Assembly (NCBI GenBank): GCA_036675035.1
Contig: JAKFFO010000217.1
Coordinates: forward strand, 1-50,840
DNA: 50,840 nucleotides
Reading direction: 5' to 3'
Source of the DNA: MESE01 sp036675035
GTDB taxonomy: Bacteria > Pseudomonadota > Gammaproteobacteria > Burkholderiales > Burkholderiaceae_D
In this document: piece after piece, positions 41,337 through 48,795 of the stretch
Layout of the letters: each line of letters starts with the position of its first letter
How positions within the stretch are numbered: the stretch's first letter is position 1
Made by a program: the position numbers and the translations under genes
Notes under the pieces: model-generated
Told to the model about the DNA's origin: nothing
Seen by the model: the letters and a program-made list of their open reading frames with translations, nothing else
Databases searched by the model: none

Positions 41337-41376
41337 GCGGGAGCTGCTATAATTTTTCTTTTTTTGCAGCTCCCGC
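41337..41376. promoter_or_regulatory. Perfect 11-bp inverted repeat enclosing an extended -10 element
   Basis: GCGGGAGCTGC (41337-41347) and GCAGCTCCCGC (41366-41376) are perfect reverse complements. The 18-base loop is TATAAT followed by a T-rich tract, so that TGCTATAAT, an extended -10 element, straddles the arm-loop border. It lies between the amidohydrolase stop and the marR start. It could be the marR promoter with an autoregulatory operator, or a stem-loop at the end of the amidohydrolase transcript. Confidence 0.6.
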
Positions 41377-41489
41377 CACTGGTTACGGGACAAGAATAAA
41401 AAGCCGGGCGCGATAAAGCCGCGTGCAAATCGAATTGCCGGATATGCCCGGTTTCCAAACTCCCTTAACATCTCCGGAATATCACCCGC

Positions 41490-41954
41490 ATGTCGACCCG
41501 AGCTGTCAAATCAACCCGTAGCTCGATCGACGAATCGTTCGGCCGTAAACTGGTCCTTCTTTACAATCTGTACACGCAACCGTTTTTCGAGCAAATCGGC
41601 CGGCCCGAAGGCATCAATCTGCCCGAATGGCTGGTGATTTCCACGCTGGCGCGCCACCCGGATATCGGCCCCAGCCAGGTTTCGCGTTTGACCGGCCTGC
41701 ACAAGACCACCGTCAGTCGCGTCTTGTCCCAGCTTTGCGCGAAGGAATGCGTAAAGCAGTCGGCAGACCCGAAAGACGGGCGTGGCAAGATCCTGAATCT
41801 CACGCGGTCCGGCAAAGAAATATTTACCCGCAGGTCAGAATGGGCACATGACTGGAGCACGCTATTAACCAGCGGACTGAGCGCCACGGAAAAGCGCACG
41901 CTTGCCAGCATGCTCGACCGCGTCATCGAGAATTCTCGTCAGCGCAGTGACTGA
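41490..41954 (+). CDS. MarR-family transcriptional regulator
   Basis: A 154-residue winged-helix regulator. The recognition region is LPEWLVISTLARHPDIGPS then QVSRLTGLHKTTVSRVLSQL, and the wing contains ADPKDGRGKILNLTRSG. N- and C-terminal helices form the dimer interface. Likely targets are its own promoter and the amidohydrolase gene upstream; MarR proteins are usually released by small phenolic or acidic ligands. There is no strong ribosome-binding site before the ATG. Confidence 0.9.
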   Translation: MSTRAVKSTRSSIDESFGRKLVLLYNLYTQPFFEQIGRPEGINLPEWLVISTLARHPDIGPSQVSRLTGLHKTTVSRVLSQLCAKECVKQSADPKDGRGKILNLTRSGKEIFTRRSEWAHDWSTLLTSGLSATEKRTLASMLDRVIENSRQRSD

Positions 41955-42104
41955 CGTTCACTAAAACTCATTCTGCTTCGTAGGCTGTCGAAGATTCCAC
42001 CTCGAATCGGGAGGAGCAGACTTGCGACGGAGAAGGGAAAATGGTGGCCGATGGCGGCCTTGTATCGTTTTCATATATTCGCTAGCGCGAGAAACGAGAA
42101 GAAC

Positions 42105-42180
42105 TGGTGCGGCTGGCGGGGATCGAACCCACGACCCTTGGCTTCGGAGGCCAATACTCTATCCACTGAGCTACAGCCGC
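42105..42180 (-). tRNA. tRNA-Arg (CCG)
   Basis: A 76-base cloverleaf on the minus strand with encoded CCA. The acceptor stem is GCGGCTG/CAGCCGC, the D arm has TAGCTCAGTGGATAGAG, the anticodon stem-loop is TTGGC-CTCCGAA-GCCAA with anticodon CCG, and the T arm has GGTTCGATCC. It reads CGG arginine codons. No integrase or att-like duplication is seen beside it. Confidence 0.95.
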
Positions 42181-42248
42181 ATGGGGAACGCTGAAGAGGC
42201 ATGAAGGATACCGTTTTTCTGGGTTGGCGTCCATGCAAAGTGACTGTT

Positions 42249-42282
42249 GGCCGTTTCAAAACGGCCGCGTTACGTCTATAAT
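42249..42282 (+). promoter_or_regulatory. Putative promoter of the cytochrome c gene with adjacent palindrome
   Basis: A consensus TATAAT (42277-42282) lies about 100 bases before the cytochrome start. It is preceded by a perfect inverted repeat GGCCGTTT-CA-AAACGGCC (42249-42266) that overlaps the expected -35 position, where the hexamer (TTTCAA) is only a weak match. The palindrome may be a regulator site. Confidence 0.5.
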
Positions 42283-42380
42283 CAAGGGTTTGGCGAGGTA
42301 TTGCATTTCGGAATGAGCCGGGCTGGCGCCCCTCTTCGCGCATCCGCCAACGGGTTTCAATAAAATTGTATCGAGAGAAT

Positions 42381-43286
42381 ATGAGCGACGCACATAAAGA
42401 GCACGAGTCTGTCATCAAGACACCTAAGCAGCTGATCGCCGCCGTTATTGCGGCATTTTTGATTCCCATTATCTGCATAGTCCTGCTGGTGGAATACATC
42501 GCCAACAACAGCAAGGTCGGGGCCGGCTCCGACGGTCAGACCCCCGAGGCGATTGCGGCCCGGATTCAACCGGTGGCCGATCAGGGCTTTACATTGGTGG
42601 ACGCGAATGCGCCGAAGCAATTGCTGGGCGGCGAAGAAGTTTACAAGACGTCCTGCGCCGCTTGCCATGCGAGTGGCGCAGCCGGAGCACCCAAAGTAGG
42701 CGACGCAGGTGCATGGTCTGCCAGAATCGCACAAGGTTACGACAAGCTGGTATCGAATGCGATCAATGGCATTCGGGCGATGCCTCCGAAGGGCGGCAAT
42801 CCCGATCTGGATGATATCGAAGTCGCTCGTGCCGTAGTCTTCATGGCAAATCAGTCCGGCGCCAAATTCAAGGAGCCCGAAGTGAAGGCGCCGGCCGCAG
42901 CGGCACCGGACACCACCAGAATTGAACCACAGTCGGCCGGTGCGCCGGTTGCTTCTGCGACAAAACCGATCGAATCATCGCCCACGACTCAAGTCGCCGA
43001 GGCAGTGACGCCCGACGCCGGCCAAAAGGTTTCGGCCGACGCAGGTAAAAAGCTGTATGAAGCTGCATGCCAAGCGTGTCATACGCCCGGCGTCGCCGGT
43101 GCGCCCAAGCTAGGCGACAAGGCGGCGTGGGCGGACCGCATCAAGCAGGGCGAGGCAGTTCTTTACGAACATGCAATCAAAGGCTTCAAGGGCAAAACCG
43201 GTTTCATGCCTCCGAAAGGCGGCTCTTCCGCTTCCGATGAAGAAGTGAAAGCGGCTGTTGACTACATGACTGCCGCTTCGAAATAA
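42381..43286 (+). CDS. Membrane-anchored diheme cytochrome c (c5-like)
   Basis: A 301-residue protein with an N-terminal transmembrane anchor (about 19-40) and two class I cytochrome c domains. Heme sites are CAACH (92-96) and CQACH (230-234), each followed by GAPKxGD and a Met ligand in an MPPKGG motif (Met134 and Met276). A flexible Ala/Pro/Thr linker (about 168-215) joins the near-repeat domains, indicating internal duplication. It probably carries electrons at the periplasmic face of the inner membrane to a terminal oxidase. The ATG at 42381 is preceded by GAGAGAA. It is transcribed alone and ends at a terminator shared with the OmpA-like gene. Confidence 0.92.
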   Translation: MSDAHKEHESVIKTPKQLIAAVIAAFLIPIICIVLLVEYIANNSKVGAGSDGQTPEAIAARIQPVADQGFTLVDANAPKQLLGGEEVYKTSCAACHASGAAGAPKVGDAGAWSARIAQGYDKLVSNAINGIRAMPPKGGNPDLDDIEVARAVVFMANQSGAKFKEPEVKAPAAAAPDTTRIEPQSAGAPVASATKPIESSPTTQVAEAVTPDAGQKVSADAGKKLYEAACQACHTPGVAGAPKLGDKAAWADRIKQGEAVLYEHAIKGFKGKTGFMPPKGGSSASDEEVKAAVDYMTAASK

Positions 43287-43302
43287 GCACCCTCCATGGA
43301 TA

Positions 43303-43331
43303 AAAAAAGCCGACCAGATGGTCGGCTTTTT
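43303..43331. terminator. Bidirectional Rho-independent terminator
   Basis: AGCCGACC-AGAT-GGTCGGCT with an A-run on the left and a T-run on the right, between the convergent cytochrome and OmpA-like genes. It can end transcription in both directions. Confidence 0.92.
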
Positions 43332-43361
43332 CATTTGGTAGACGTCGTATGACGCTGATGC

Positions 43362-44042
43362 TTATCTCGGCTGTGGCGTTTGAGCAGTCGCCTGCTGCTC
43401 CGCGACAAAGATTTCCACGCGGCGGTTCTGCGCGCGGTTCGCTTCGCTGTTGTTCGCAACCAGCGGCTCATGCGATCCGCGGCCATCGATGCTGAAACGA
43501 TTTGGCGAGACACCGCGGCTCGTCAGGTAATCGCGCGTCCTTGCAGCACGATTGACCGACAATGGATCATTGATTGCGTCGCTGCCGGTGTTATCGGTAT
43601 GGCCGATGATGGTGACTGTTGTATATGGATTCTCAGCCAAGGTGGCCGCAAACTTGTCGAGTATCGGACGGAAGTTCGGCTTGATGTCGGCACGGTTGGT
43701 ATCGAAAGAAATATCGCTCGGAATTTCCAGCTTCAGCCGGTTATCGGCAGTCTGCGTCACATCGACACCGGTGCCTTGCGTGGCCTGCTCCATTTTCCTT
43801 TTCTGTTCCTGCATTCTGGTTGACCAGATATTCCCGACCACGGCACCGGCAGCACCGCCAAGCACGGCGCCGGTTGCCGCACGCTTTCCACCACCATCCG
43901 AAGTGGTGGCGCCCAGGATAGCACCCAGCCCCGCGCCAATACCCGCTCCGGTGGCCGTGCCGCGTTGCGTTTCAGTCATATTGGCACAACCGCTCACAGC
44001 GACGGTTGCGGCGATAGTCAAGCCTGTGACATACCTGCGCAT
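43362..44042 (-). CDS. OmpA-family lipoprotein with glycine zipper
   Basis: A 226-residue outer-membrane lipoprotein. The signal peptide ends in the lipobox VSGC, with Cys19 as the lipidated residue and Ala20 after it, which favours outer-membrane sorting. Residues about 28-72 are a glycine-zipper segment (GTATGAGIGAGLGAILGA, then GAVLGGAAGAVVG). Residues about 105-215 are an OmpA C-terminal peptidoglycan-binding domain with NDPLSVNRAARTRDYL (Asp159) and NRAQNRRVEIF (Arg207). It resembles YiaD-type proteins and anchors the outer membrane to peptidoglycan. AAAGGAATT precedes the ATG at 44042. Confidence 0.93.
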   Translation of the reverse strand: MRRYVTGLTIAATVAVSGCANMTETQRGTATGAGIGAGLGAILGATTSDGGGKRAATGAVLGGAAGAVVGNIWSTRMQEQKRKMEQATQGTGVDVTQTADNRLKLEIPSDISFDTNRADIKPNFRPILDKFAATLAENPYTTVTIIGHTDNTGSDAINDPLSVNRAARTRDYLTSRGVSPNRFSIDGRGSHEPLVANNSEANRAQNRRVEIFVAEQQATAQTPQPR

Positions 44043-44129
44043 AATCAATTCCTTTAGCTGTTCAAGATGAAATTCGACCAAAAATGGAAATGGAAGTTCG
44101 GAAAAATTGAGTAACGGCAATCCGCGACA

Positions 44130-44531
44130 TCAAGACATGTCATGACGCGATGCATCGGCGCTTGTTTGCCGAGCGGCTTTTGCCCGAGCCACCGCCGCTA
44201 CTGCGGCCACCGCCATTGCGCCAATCAACGCCGGCCTGATCAGAGATTTTCTTTTTGCAAGCAATGAGATCGCGCTTATCAATAACGGCAGGATGACTTG
44301 AAAATTTACCGCCGCCGGATTCCTGGCACTGAACCCATGTGTAAGCGCAGACGAGGCTGTGGAAACGATACTGTGCAGTGCACTTTTGGCCAGCGTGTCG
44401 ACTTGCAGGTTTTCACGCACCGCGCTTTTAGATTCGCAAAGTCTCAGCCGGTAGAGCGCGCCCTGTGCAATCAGCAGCTTCTTTTGTTGTGTTGCGGTCA
44501 GTTCTGCACGGTTCGGCATATTCGTGCTCAC
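44130..44531 (-). CDS. Small YqjK-like protein, hypothetical
   Basis: A 133-residue protein with a basic, Gln/Lys-rich start (TATQQKKLLIAQGALYRLRL), a hydrophobic segment around 78-92 and another near 101-115. By position it corresponds to yqjK in the E. coli yqjDEK order, but sequence similarity is only faint. The GTG start at 44531 overlaps the stop of the YqjE-like gene by 4 bases (GTGA), implying coupled translation; an internal ATG at 44519 is an alternative. Confidence 0.7.
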   Translation of the reverse strand: MSTNMPNRAELTATQQKKLLIAQGALYRLRLCESKSAVRENLQVDTLAKSALHSIVSTASSALTHGFSARNPAAVNFQVILPLLISAISLLAKRKSLIRPALIGAMAVAAVAAVARAKAARQTSADASRHDMS

Positions 44532-44950
44532 TTGCCCGGCTGCGATTGTTTCGGCTGCACCAGACTGTCACGATCGCGGCACAATTCCGCCATTGTCGCG
44601 GGCATGGACAGCTTGCCTTGCCTGAGCGTCGATCGCGCATACAGAACGACGGCAATCGCCAGCAACGTGAACGCGACTGCGAGAATCAGAAGAATTTTCC
44701 ATCCCAACGCTGGCCACGATAACACCACGATGAGCACACTCCAAAATGCAATCGCAAACCATGCTGCAATGACACCGAGCGCACCGACCAGCACTATCCT
44801 GAAGAAATTGCCGCGAACTTCGGCCAGTTCCAATGCAGCGAGTTCGATCCTGCTTACCAAAAGGCCGAATCCGTTTTTTGCAATACCGACGATGCCGGCA
44901 ATCAGACCTGGATCGGTGTCCTCGACCCGCGGTTGTTGATCATCCATCAC
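44528..44950 (-). CDS. YqjE-like phage-holin-superfamily (holin 3_6) membrane protein
   Basis: A 140-residue inner-membrane protein with two close transmembrane helices (about 50-72 and 80-103). It shows the family features of Pfam Phage_holin_3_6/YqjE: an amphipathic N-terminal region with LVSRIELAALELAEVRGN, then the hydrophobic pair. Despite the name it is a chromosomal stationary-phase/stress-associated family and not evidence of a phage. It lies 16 bases after the YqjD-like gene and overlaps the next gene by 4 bases. Confidence 0.87.
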   Translation of the reverse strand: MMDDQQPRVEDTDPGLIAGIVGIAKNGFGLLVSRIELAALELAEVRGNFFRIVLVGALGVIAAWFAIAFWSVLIVVLSWPALGWKILLILAVAFTLLAIAVVLYARSTLRQGKLSMPATMAELCRDRDSLVQPKQSQPGK

Positions 44951-44966
44951 GATTTGATTTGTGCGC

Positions 44967-45269
44967 TCATTTACGCGCGATCAACAGCCCGATCAACACA
45001 CCAACGCCTGCCGATACAGCGATGGCAGTCCACGGATTCTCTTTTACGTAACCGTCGGCTGATTCCGCGAGTTCCTTGCTGGCGTCCAATGCTGCCGCTT
45101 GCAGATCCTGCGCTTTCGCCATGGCGTTATCGAGCAGATCCAGTCCTCTGGCGCGCAGCTCTTCCGCCTTGATGCCGGAGGTCGAGGTCGCCTCACGGAA
45201 CAACGCCTGTGCGTCTTCCACCAGGGTTTTCATGTCGGTTCTTACTGTCTTGATATTCGATTCCAGCAT
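44967..45269 (-). CDS. YqjD/ElaB/DUF883-family membrane-anchored protein
   Basis: A 100-residue protein with a long amphipathic N-terminal helix (LESNIKTVRTDMKTLVEDAQ, continuing to about residue 68) and a C-terminal transmembrane helix in ENPWTAIAVSAGVGVLIGLL. E. coli relatives are stationary-phase inner-membrane proteins that associate with ribosomes. The start at 45269 has AAGGAGCATCACG upstream; an in-frame ATG at 45350 has no support. It is the first gene of the yqjDE-like operon. Confidence 0.92.
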   Translation of the reverse strand: MLESNIKTVRTDMKTLVEDAQALFREATSTSGIKAEELRARGLDLLDNAMAKAQDLQAAALDASKELAESADGYVKENPWTAIAVSAGVGVLIGLLIARK

Positions 45270-45538
45270 CGTGATGCTCCTTGCTTCCGAGAGTGAATGA
45301 TGACGACCGCAGTCGTTGGCGTGATGGCGCTTACCGGGCCGGCTGTGCATGTGTTAAGCCTCGGCGCTACTGATTTGATATGTTGATCAATGTAACATGG
45401 ACCGCCGAAACGGAACTTGACTTGGGACAATGTTTCAATGATTCAACTACTGCGCTTCATTTTGCAGGCTTGCGAAGCACGATCCAAGGTCGTGCTCAAG
45501 ATCGATGAGGTCCAGGATTTTAATCGGCTGGTTTGAAT
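45270..45538. other. Intergenic region before yqjD-like operon
   Basis: 269 bases without a supportable gene. It should contain the promoter of the YqjD-like operon and the 3' end of the flavoprotein transcript. I see no terminator hairpin with a T-run. Confidence 0.4.
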
Positions 45539-46972
45539 TCAAACGCCTGGCGTGCAATCGGTGCAGTGATCGATCGGCGGCAAGCCGTGCAGCAGTTTTT
45601 TCTTTGCATCGCGCAGCGCGCTGCGCAATCCCTCTTCGATTACCGGATGATAGAACGGCATGTCCAGCATCTCCAATACGGTCATCCGGCTTTGACAGGC
45701 CCATGCCAGCAGGTGCGCCAGGTGTTCGTGCCGGGGTCCGATCATCTCGGCGCCGATAAAGAGTCCCGATCCAGCCTGAGCGTAAATCCGCAACAGGCCG
45801 CAATTCTGCCGCATGACGCGGCTGCGCCCCTGGTTTTCAAACGACACTTCGCCGATCACAGTGGTTTCATTCTTTGCTGTCCGATAGGACTTGCCCACGA
45901 CGGCAATCTGCGGATCGGTAAACGCAATCGAAAAAGGAATGCGCCGCAGTCCTGGCCGAACATCGGGAAACCGCCCTGCATTTTCGCCCGCAATGCGACC
46001 CTGATCGGTTGCCTCATGCAACACGGGCCGCTCGTTGTCAACGTCGCCTGCAATAAAAATCGGACTATCGCCGCATTGCATCGTTGTCGGATCAAATAGC
46101 GGAATACCGGCCGCGTCCAGAGCCAGGCTGGTATGTTCGAGGCCGAGTTGATCCACGTTGGGCGCACGTCCGGTGGCTGCAAGCACATAATCATAGCGCT
46201 CGGTATGCTCCGCGACGCCGGTATCGGACCAGCGCAGGGTGACCTGATTGCCGTCGAGTTCAACGCCGTGCACTTGCGAATCGAGATGCAGATCCAGTTC
46301 GCTGCCGAGACACCGGAGTGCGGCGGCCGATACGAACGGATCGCTCAGCTGGGCCAGCTTCTTGCTGCGGCCGAACAATGCGACCCGCACACCCAGCCGA
46401 TGCAATGCCTGCCCCAGCTCCAAACCAATTACGCCGGTGCCGATCACTGCCACCGATTCGGGCAGCTCGGTCCACTCGAAAATATCGTCGCTGCTGACCA
46501 GCCGATCGCCGATTCCTTGCAATATGTCCGGCAGTTTGGGTTTCGATCCGGTGGCAATGACAACGCTCACGGCATTTACCACCGTGTGATCATCGATCTG
46601 CAGCGAGTTGCGGCCGATGAAACGTGCGTGGCCGCGCAACTTGTCCGGCGGCGGCATCTCTTCGATTCCATCCAGCACGAAGCCGACAAAGCGGTCGCGT
46701 TCGGCACGCACTCGTGCCATGACCGCTCTGCCGTCTATCCGTACCGGTCCCGTGTGTACGCCGAATGCCTGCGCCTGTCCGGCTGCATGCGCCGCTTCGG
46801 CGGCTGCGATCATGAGCTTGCTCGGCATGCAGCCCACTCGGGCGCAAGTAGTGCCATAAGGCCCGCCCTCGATCAGCACCACGCGCTTGCCTTGGGATTT
46901 CGCCGCACGATAAGCGACCATGCCTGCGGACCCGGCGCCGATTACCGCAACATCAACCGTCACATTGTTCAT
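45539..46972 (-). CDS. Dihydrolipoamide-dehydrogenase-like flavoprotein with CxxC tail
   Basis: A 477-residue pyridine nucleotide-disulfide oxidoreductase. It has the FAD motif VIGAGSAG (10-17), the redox disulfide Cys43/Cys48 in TTCARVGCMPSK, the NAD site VIGTGVIGLELGQ, the second FAD motif FIAGDV and the C-terminal dimer-interface pair His442 and Glu447 (HPVIEEGL), as in lipoamide dehydrogenases. The C-terminus has about 20 extra residues ending in HCTDCTPGV, a CxxC (470-473) absent from typical Lpd. No 2-oxoacid dehydrogenase genes are adjacent, so the partner may not be a lipoyl complex; a mercuric-reductase-like or thioredoxin-like role is possible. Confidence 0.87.
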   Translation of the reverse strand: MNNVTVDVAVIGAGSAGMVAYRAAKSQGKRVVLIEGGPYGTTCARVGCMPSKLMIAAAEAAHAAGQAQAFGVHTGPVRIDGRAVMARVRAERDRFVGFVLDGIEEMPPPDKLRGHARFIGRNSLQIDDHTVVNAVSVVIATGSKPKLPDILQGIGDRLVSSDDIFEWTELPESVAVIGTGVIGLELGQALHRLGVRVALFGRSKKLAQLSDPFVSAAALRCLGSELDLHLDSQVHGVELDGNQVTLRWSDTGVAEHTERYDYVLAATGRAPNVDQLGLEHTSLALDAAGIPLFDPTTMQCGDSPIFIAGDVDNERPVLHEATDQGRIAGENAGRFPDVRPGLRRIPFSIAFTDPQIAVVGKSYRTAKNETTVIGEVSFENQGRSRVMRQNCGLLRIYAQAGSGLFIGAEMIGPRHEHLAHLLAWACQSRMTVLEMLDMPFYHPVIEEGLRSALRDAKKKLLHGLPPIDHCTDCTPGV

Positions 46973-47078
46973 CGCGCAGGTTCCTCTTGAGTTGGAATGC
47001 AGGCAGTCCGGTCGGTCAAATCTATCGAAAAATCACGCCGCAGATGTCAGGCGAAAAAACCGAATGCTTCCAATGCTA

Positions 47079-47906
47079 TCAACTTGCCGGATGATTGGCT
47101 TTGGCGCCTGCGCCGGCTGCGTCCGGGGTCAAATGAATTGCACTTCCATGGCGCAGCGCGTACCAGAAAAGACCGACCCATTCATGCATTGCATAGGCGG
47201 TTAAGCGCAACGAATGGCCAGTAGGCACAAAATCGATAGCGGAAATTGGATCGCGGCTATGGAACATGGTTGGCGCCTGCACGATCTGCAGGCCACTTTG
47301 CGTGAATATCGCATGGGAGCGGGCCATGTGCATCGCATCGGTTACCAGCAAAACCCGTTGTACCCCGGCCTGTTTCAGCTGTAGTGCCGAGAACTGTGCA
47401 TTCTGTGCCGTATTTTCCGATGCGCCTTCCTGCCATTTGACCGGGACCGCAAAGTCTTCCTGCAACACGCGCGCCATCAGCGCAGCTTCGGATTCGGCAG
47501 CGCCGCCCGGTGTACCGCCGGTTACCAGAATTGGCAAACCGGTTTCGCGGTGCAATTTTGCACCGTAGCGCAGTCGCGCCAATGTCGGAATGCTGACTGT
47601 GTCTTTGCCATCGTATTCGGGCGCATTCTTGGCGCGCCCGCCGCCGAGAATCACGATTGCCTGCGCCCTGGTGTCTTGCGTGGAAGTCAGCGGCGTCGCG
47701 AAGTCTTCGATCGATCCGGCCAGCCACTTGGCGCCAACACCGGTCGAGAACACGACCAGTGCAATCAGCGGACCGATGCAAAGTACGGCACCGACCCGCG
47801 GCCAGCGCTTGTGTAGCATGAATCCGGCGATGCTCGGTAAGACAAAAATCAGCGGCGGCAAAAGCAACGCGCTGACAATATTGACGATGAGCCAGCTTGC
47901 GGTCAT
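47079..47906 (-). CDS. YdcF/ElyC-like DUF218 membrane protein
   Basis: A 275-residue inner-membrane protein. Two N-terminal transmembrane helices (about 4-30 and 36-58) are followed by a DUF218 domain (about 80-240) with AIVILGGGRA (83-92), VTGGTPGGAAESEA, ENTAQNA and a VTDAMHMARS motif. E. coli relatives act in envelope processes, ElyC in lipid-carrier/peptidoglycan metabolism. The bound substrate is not known. It is a single-gene unit with 106 bases to the flavoprotein upstream gene. Confidence 0.88.
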   Translation of the reverse strand: MTASWLIVNIVSALLLPPLIFVLPSIAGFMLHKRWPRVGAVLCIGPLIALVVFSTGVGAKWLAGSIEDFATPLTSTQDTRAQAIVILGGGRAKNAPEYDGKDTVSIPTLARLRYGAKLHRETGLPILVTGGTPGGAAESEAALMARVLQEDFAVPVKWQEGASENTAQNAQFSALQLKQAGVQRVLLVTDAMHMARSHAIFTQSGLQIVQAPTMFHSRDPISAIDFVPTGHSLRLTAYAMHEWVGLFWYALRHGSAIHLTPDAAGAGAKANHPAS

Positions 47907-48108
47907 ATAAAAGTTCGTGAACTGTGATCGATCCGATTATATGGGCTAATCCGTAGTAATCGCTTAGCTGAATTGATTCGGATGTTTTACGACGGCTGCG
48001 ACTGGGTGCAGCAAGGCCGGTTATCGCAACGCAGACTGGCAACCGCGTAGACCGGGACTCCGGCCGGCGGTGAAGCCGCGGTTGTGACCGCTTAATTCGC
48101 GATGATCG

Positions 48109-48606
48109 TCATTGATCCATTTGTGGCTGTGCAATGGTACGCAACTGAAAACGCCCGTCGTTATTGAACAGCCACGATTCCATGATTTCCACCCGGCCAT
48201 TGCGCAGCAAGTGGGACGCCGGCTTCGGGAATGGTGCAGTGTTTTTCAATGTCGCGAGTGCCGTCGCTTCGGTTTCGCGGTCCCGGTTACTCCTGAGAAG
48301 CTCACTGCGCACCAGATTGCCGCTGCCATCGACATGGTATTTCAATACAACGACGGAACGCAGTAATGCCTGCGGCCGGCCGACATATACCTTGGTTGAA
48401 TTTACCTGGCTGATGCGATGCGCCAGATCCTGCTTGTATCCGTCCAGCGTGCGGGCGGTCGACACCGCGTCGCGAGTCGTCTCGACGCGTTCGGTGATCG
48501 CGGCACCAGGAGGTGGAACAGTATTGTCGAGCGGCGGCGCGTCGATTGAGGTTGAACATCCGGCGACTATCGCGGCAATCAAGGAAATTCCAAGTTTGGT
48601 CTTCAT
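48109..48606 (-). CDS. Putative lipoprotein with TonB-C-like domain
   Basis: A 165-residue protein. The short signal peptide KTKLGISLIAAIVAGC ends in a lipobox with Cys17, and a Pro-rich spacer (IDAPPLDNTVPPPG) follows. The C-terminal half (about 80-165) has the TonB C-terminal pattern: VVLKYHVDGSGNLVRSELLR, TALATLKNTAPFPKPA and MESWLFNNDGRF. No ExbBD-linked transmembrane N-terminus is present, so energy transduction is unlikely and the domain may bind outer-membrane or peptidoglycan partners. I prefer the ATG at 48606 (lipoprotein start); an ATG at 48642 is possible. The ribosome-binding site is weak in both cases. Confidence 0.7.
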   Translation of the reverse strand: MKTKLGISLIAAIVAGCSTSIDAPPLDNTVPPPGAAITERVETTRDAVSTARTLDGYKQDLAHRISQVNSTKVYVGRPQALLRSVVVLKYHVDGSGNLVRSELLRSNRDRETEATALATLKNTAPFPKPASHLLRNGRVEIMESWLFNNDGRFQLRTIAQPQMDQ

Positions 48607-48795
48607 GGCATCGATCGTTTGTGTGACAGGAGAAGCGGACATTTTTCCGTTTTGCCGGATTACAATAAAACGACATGATGACCGTGTATAGTTTTTATTA
48701 CATTTCGACACAACAATTGTTCCGATCGCAACTCCTGCGCTTAGGTACGCCGGCGACATGCCGATAGCGAAGTTTCGTCTGCGCGGTCGCGCTTG

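Noticed and set aside
42105..42180. tRNA-Arg as the border of an integrated element
   Set aside because: No integrase, no duplicated tRNA 3' end and no change in gene style were seen around it.
44528..44950. Holin-like gene as a sign of prophage
   Set aside because: The protein is of the YqjE chromosomal type and lies in a conserved YqjD/YqjE operon. No endolysin or other phage gene is present.
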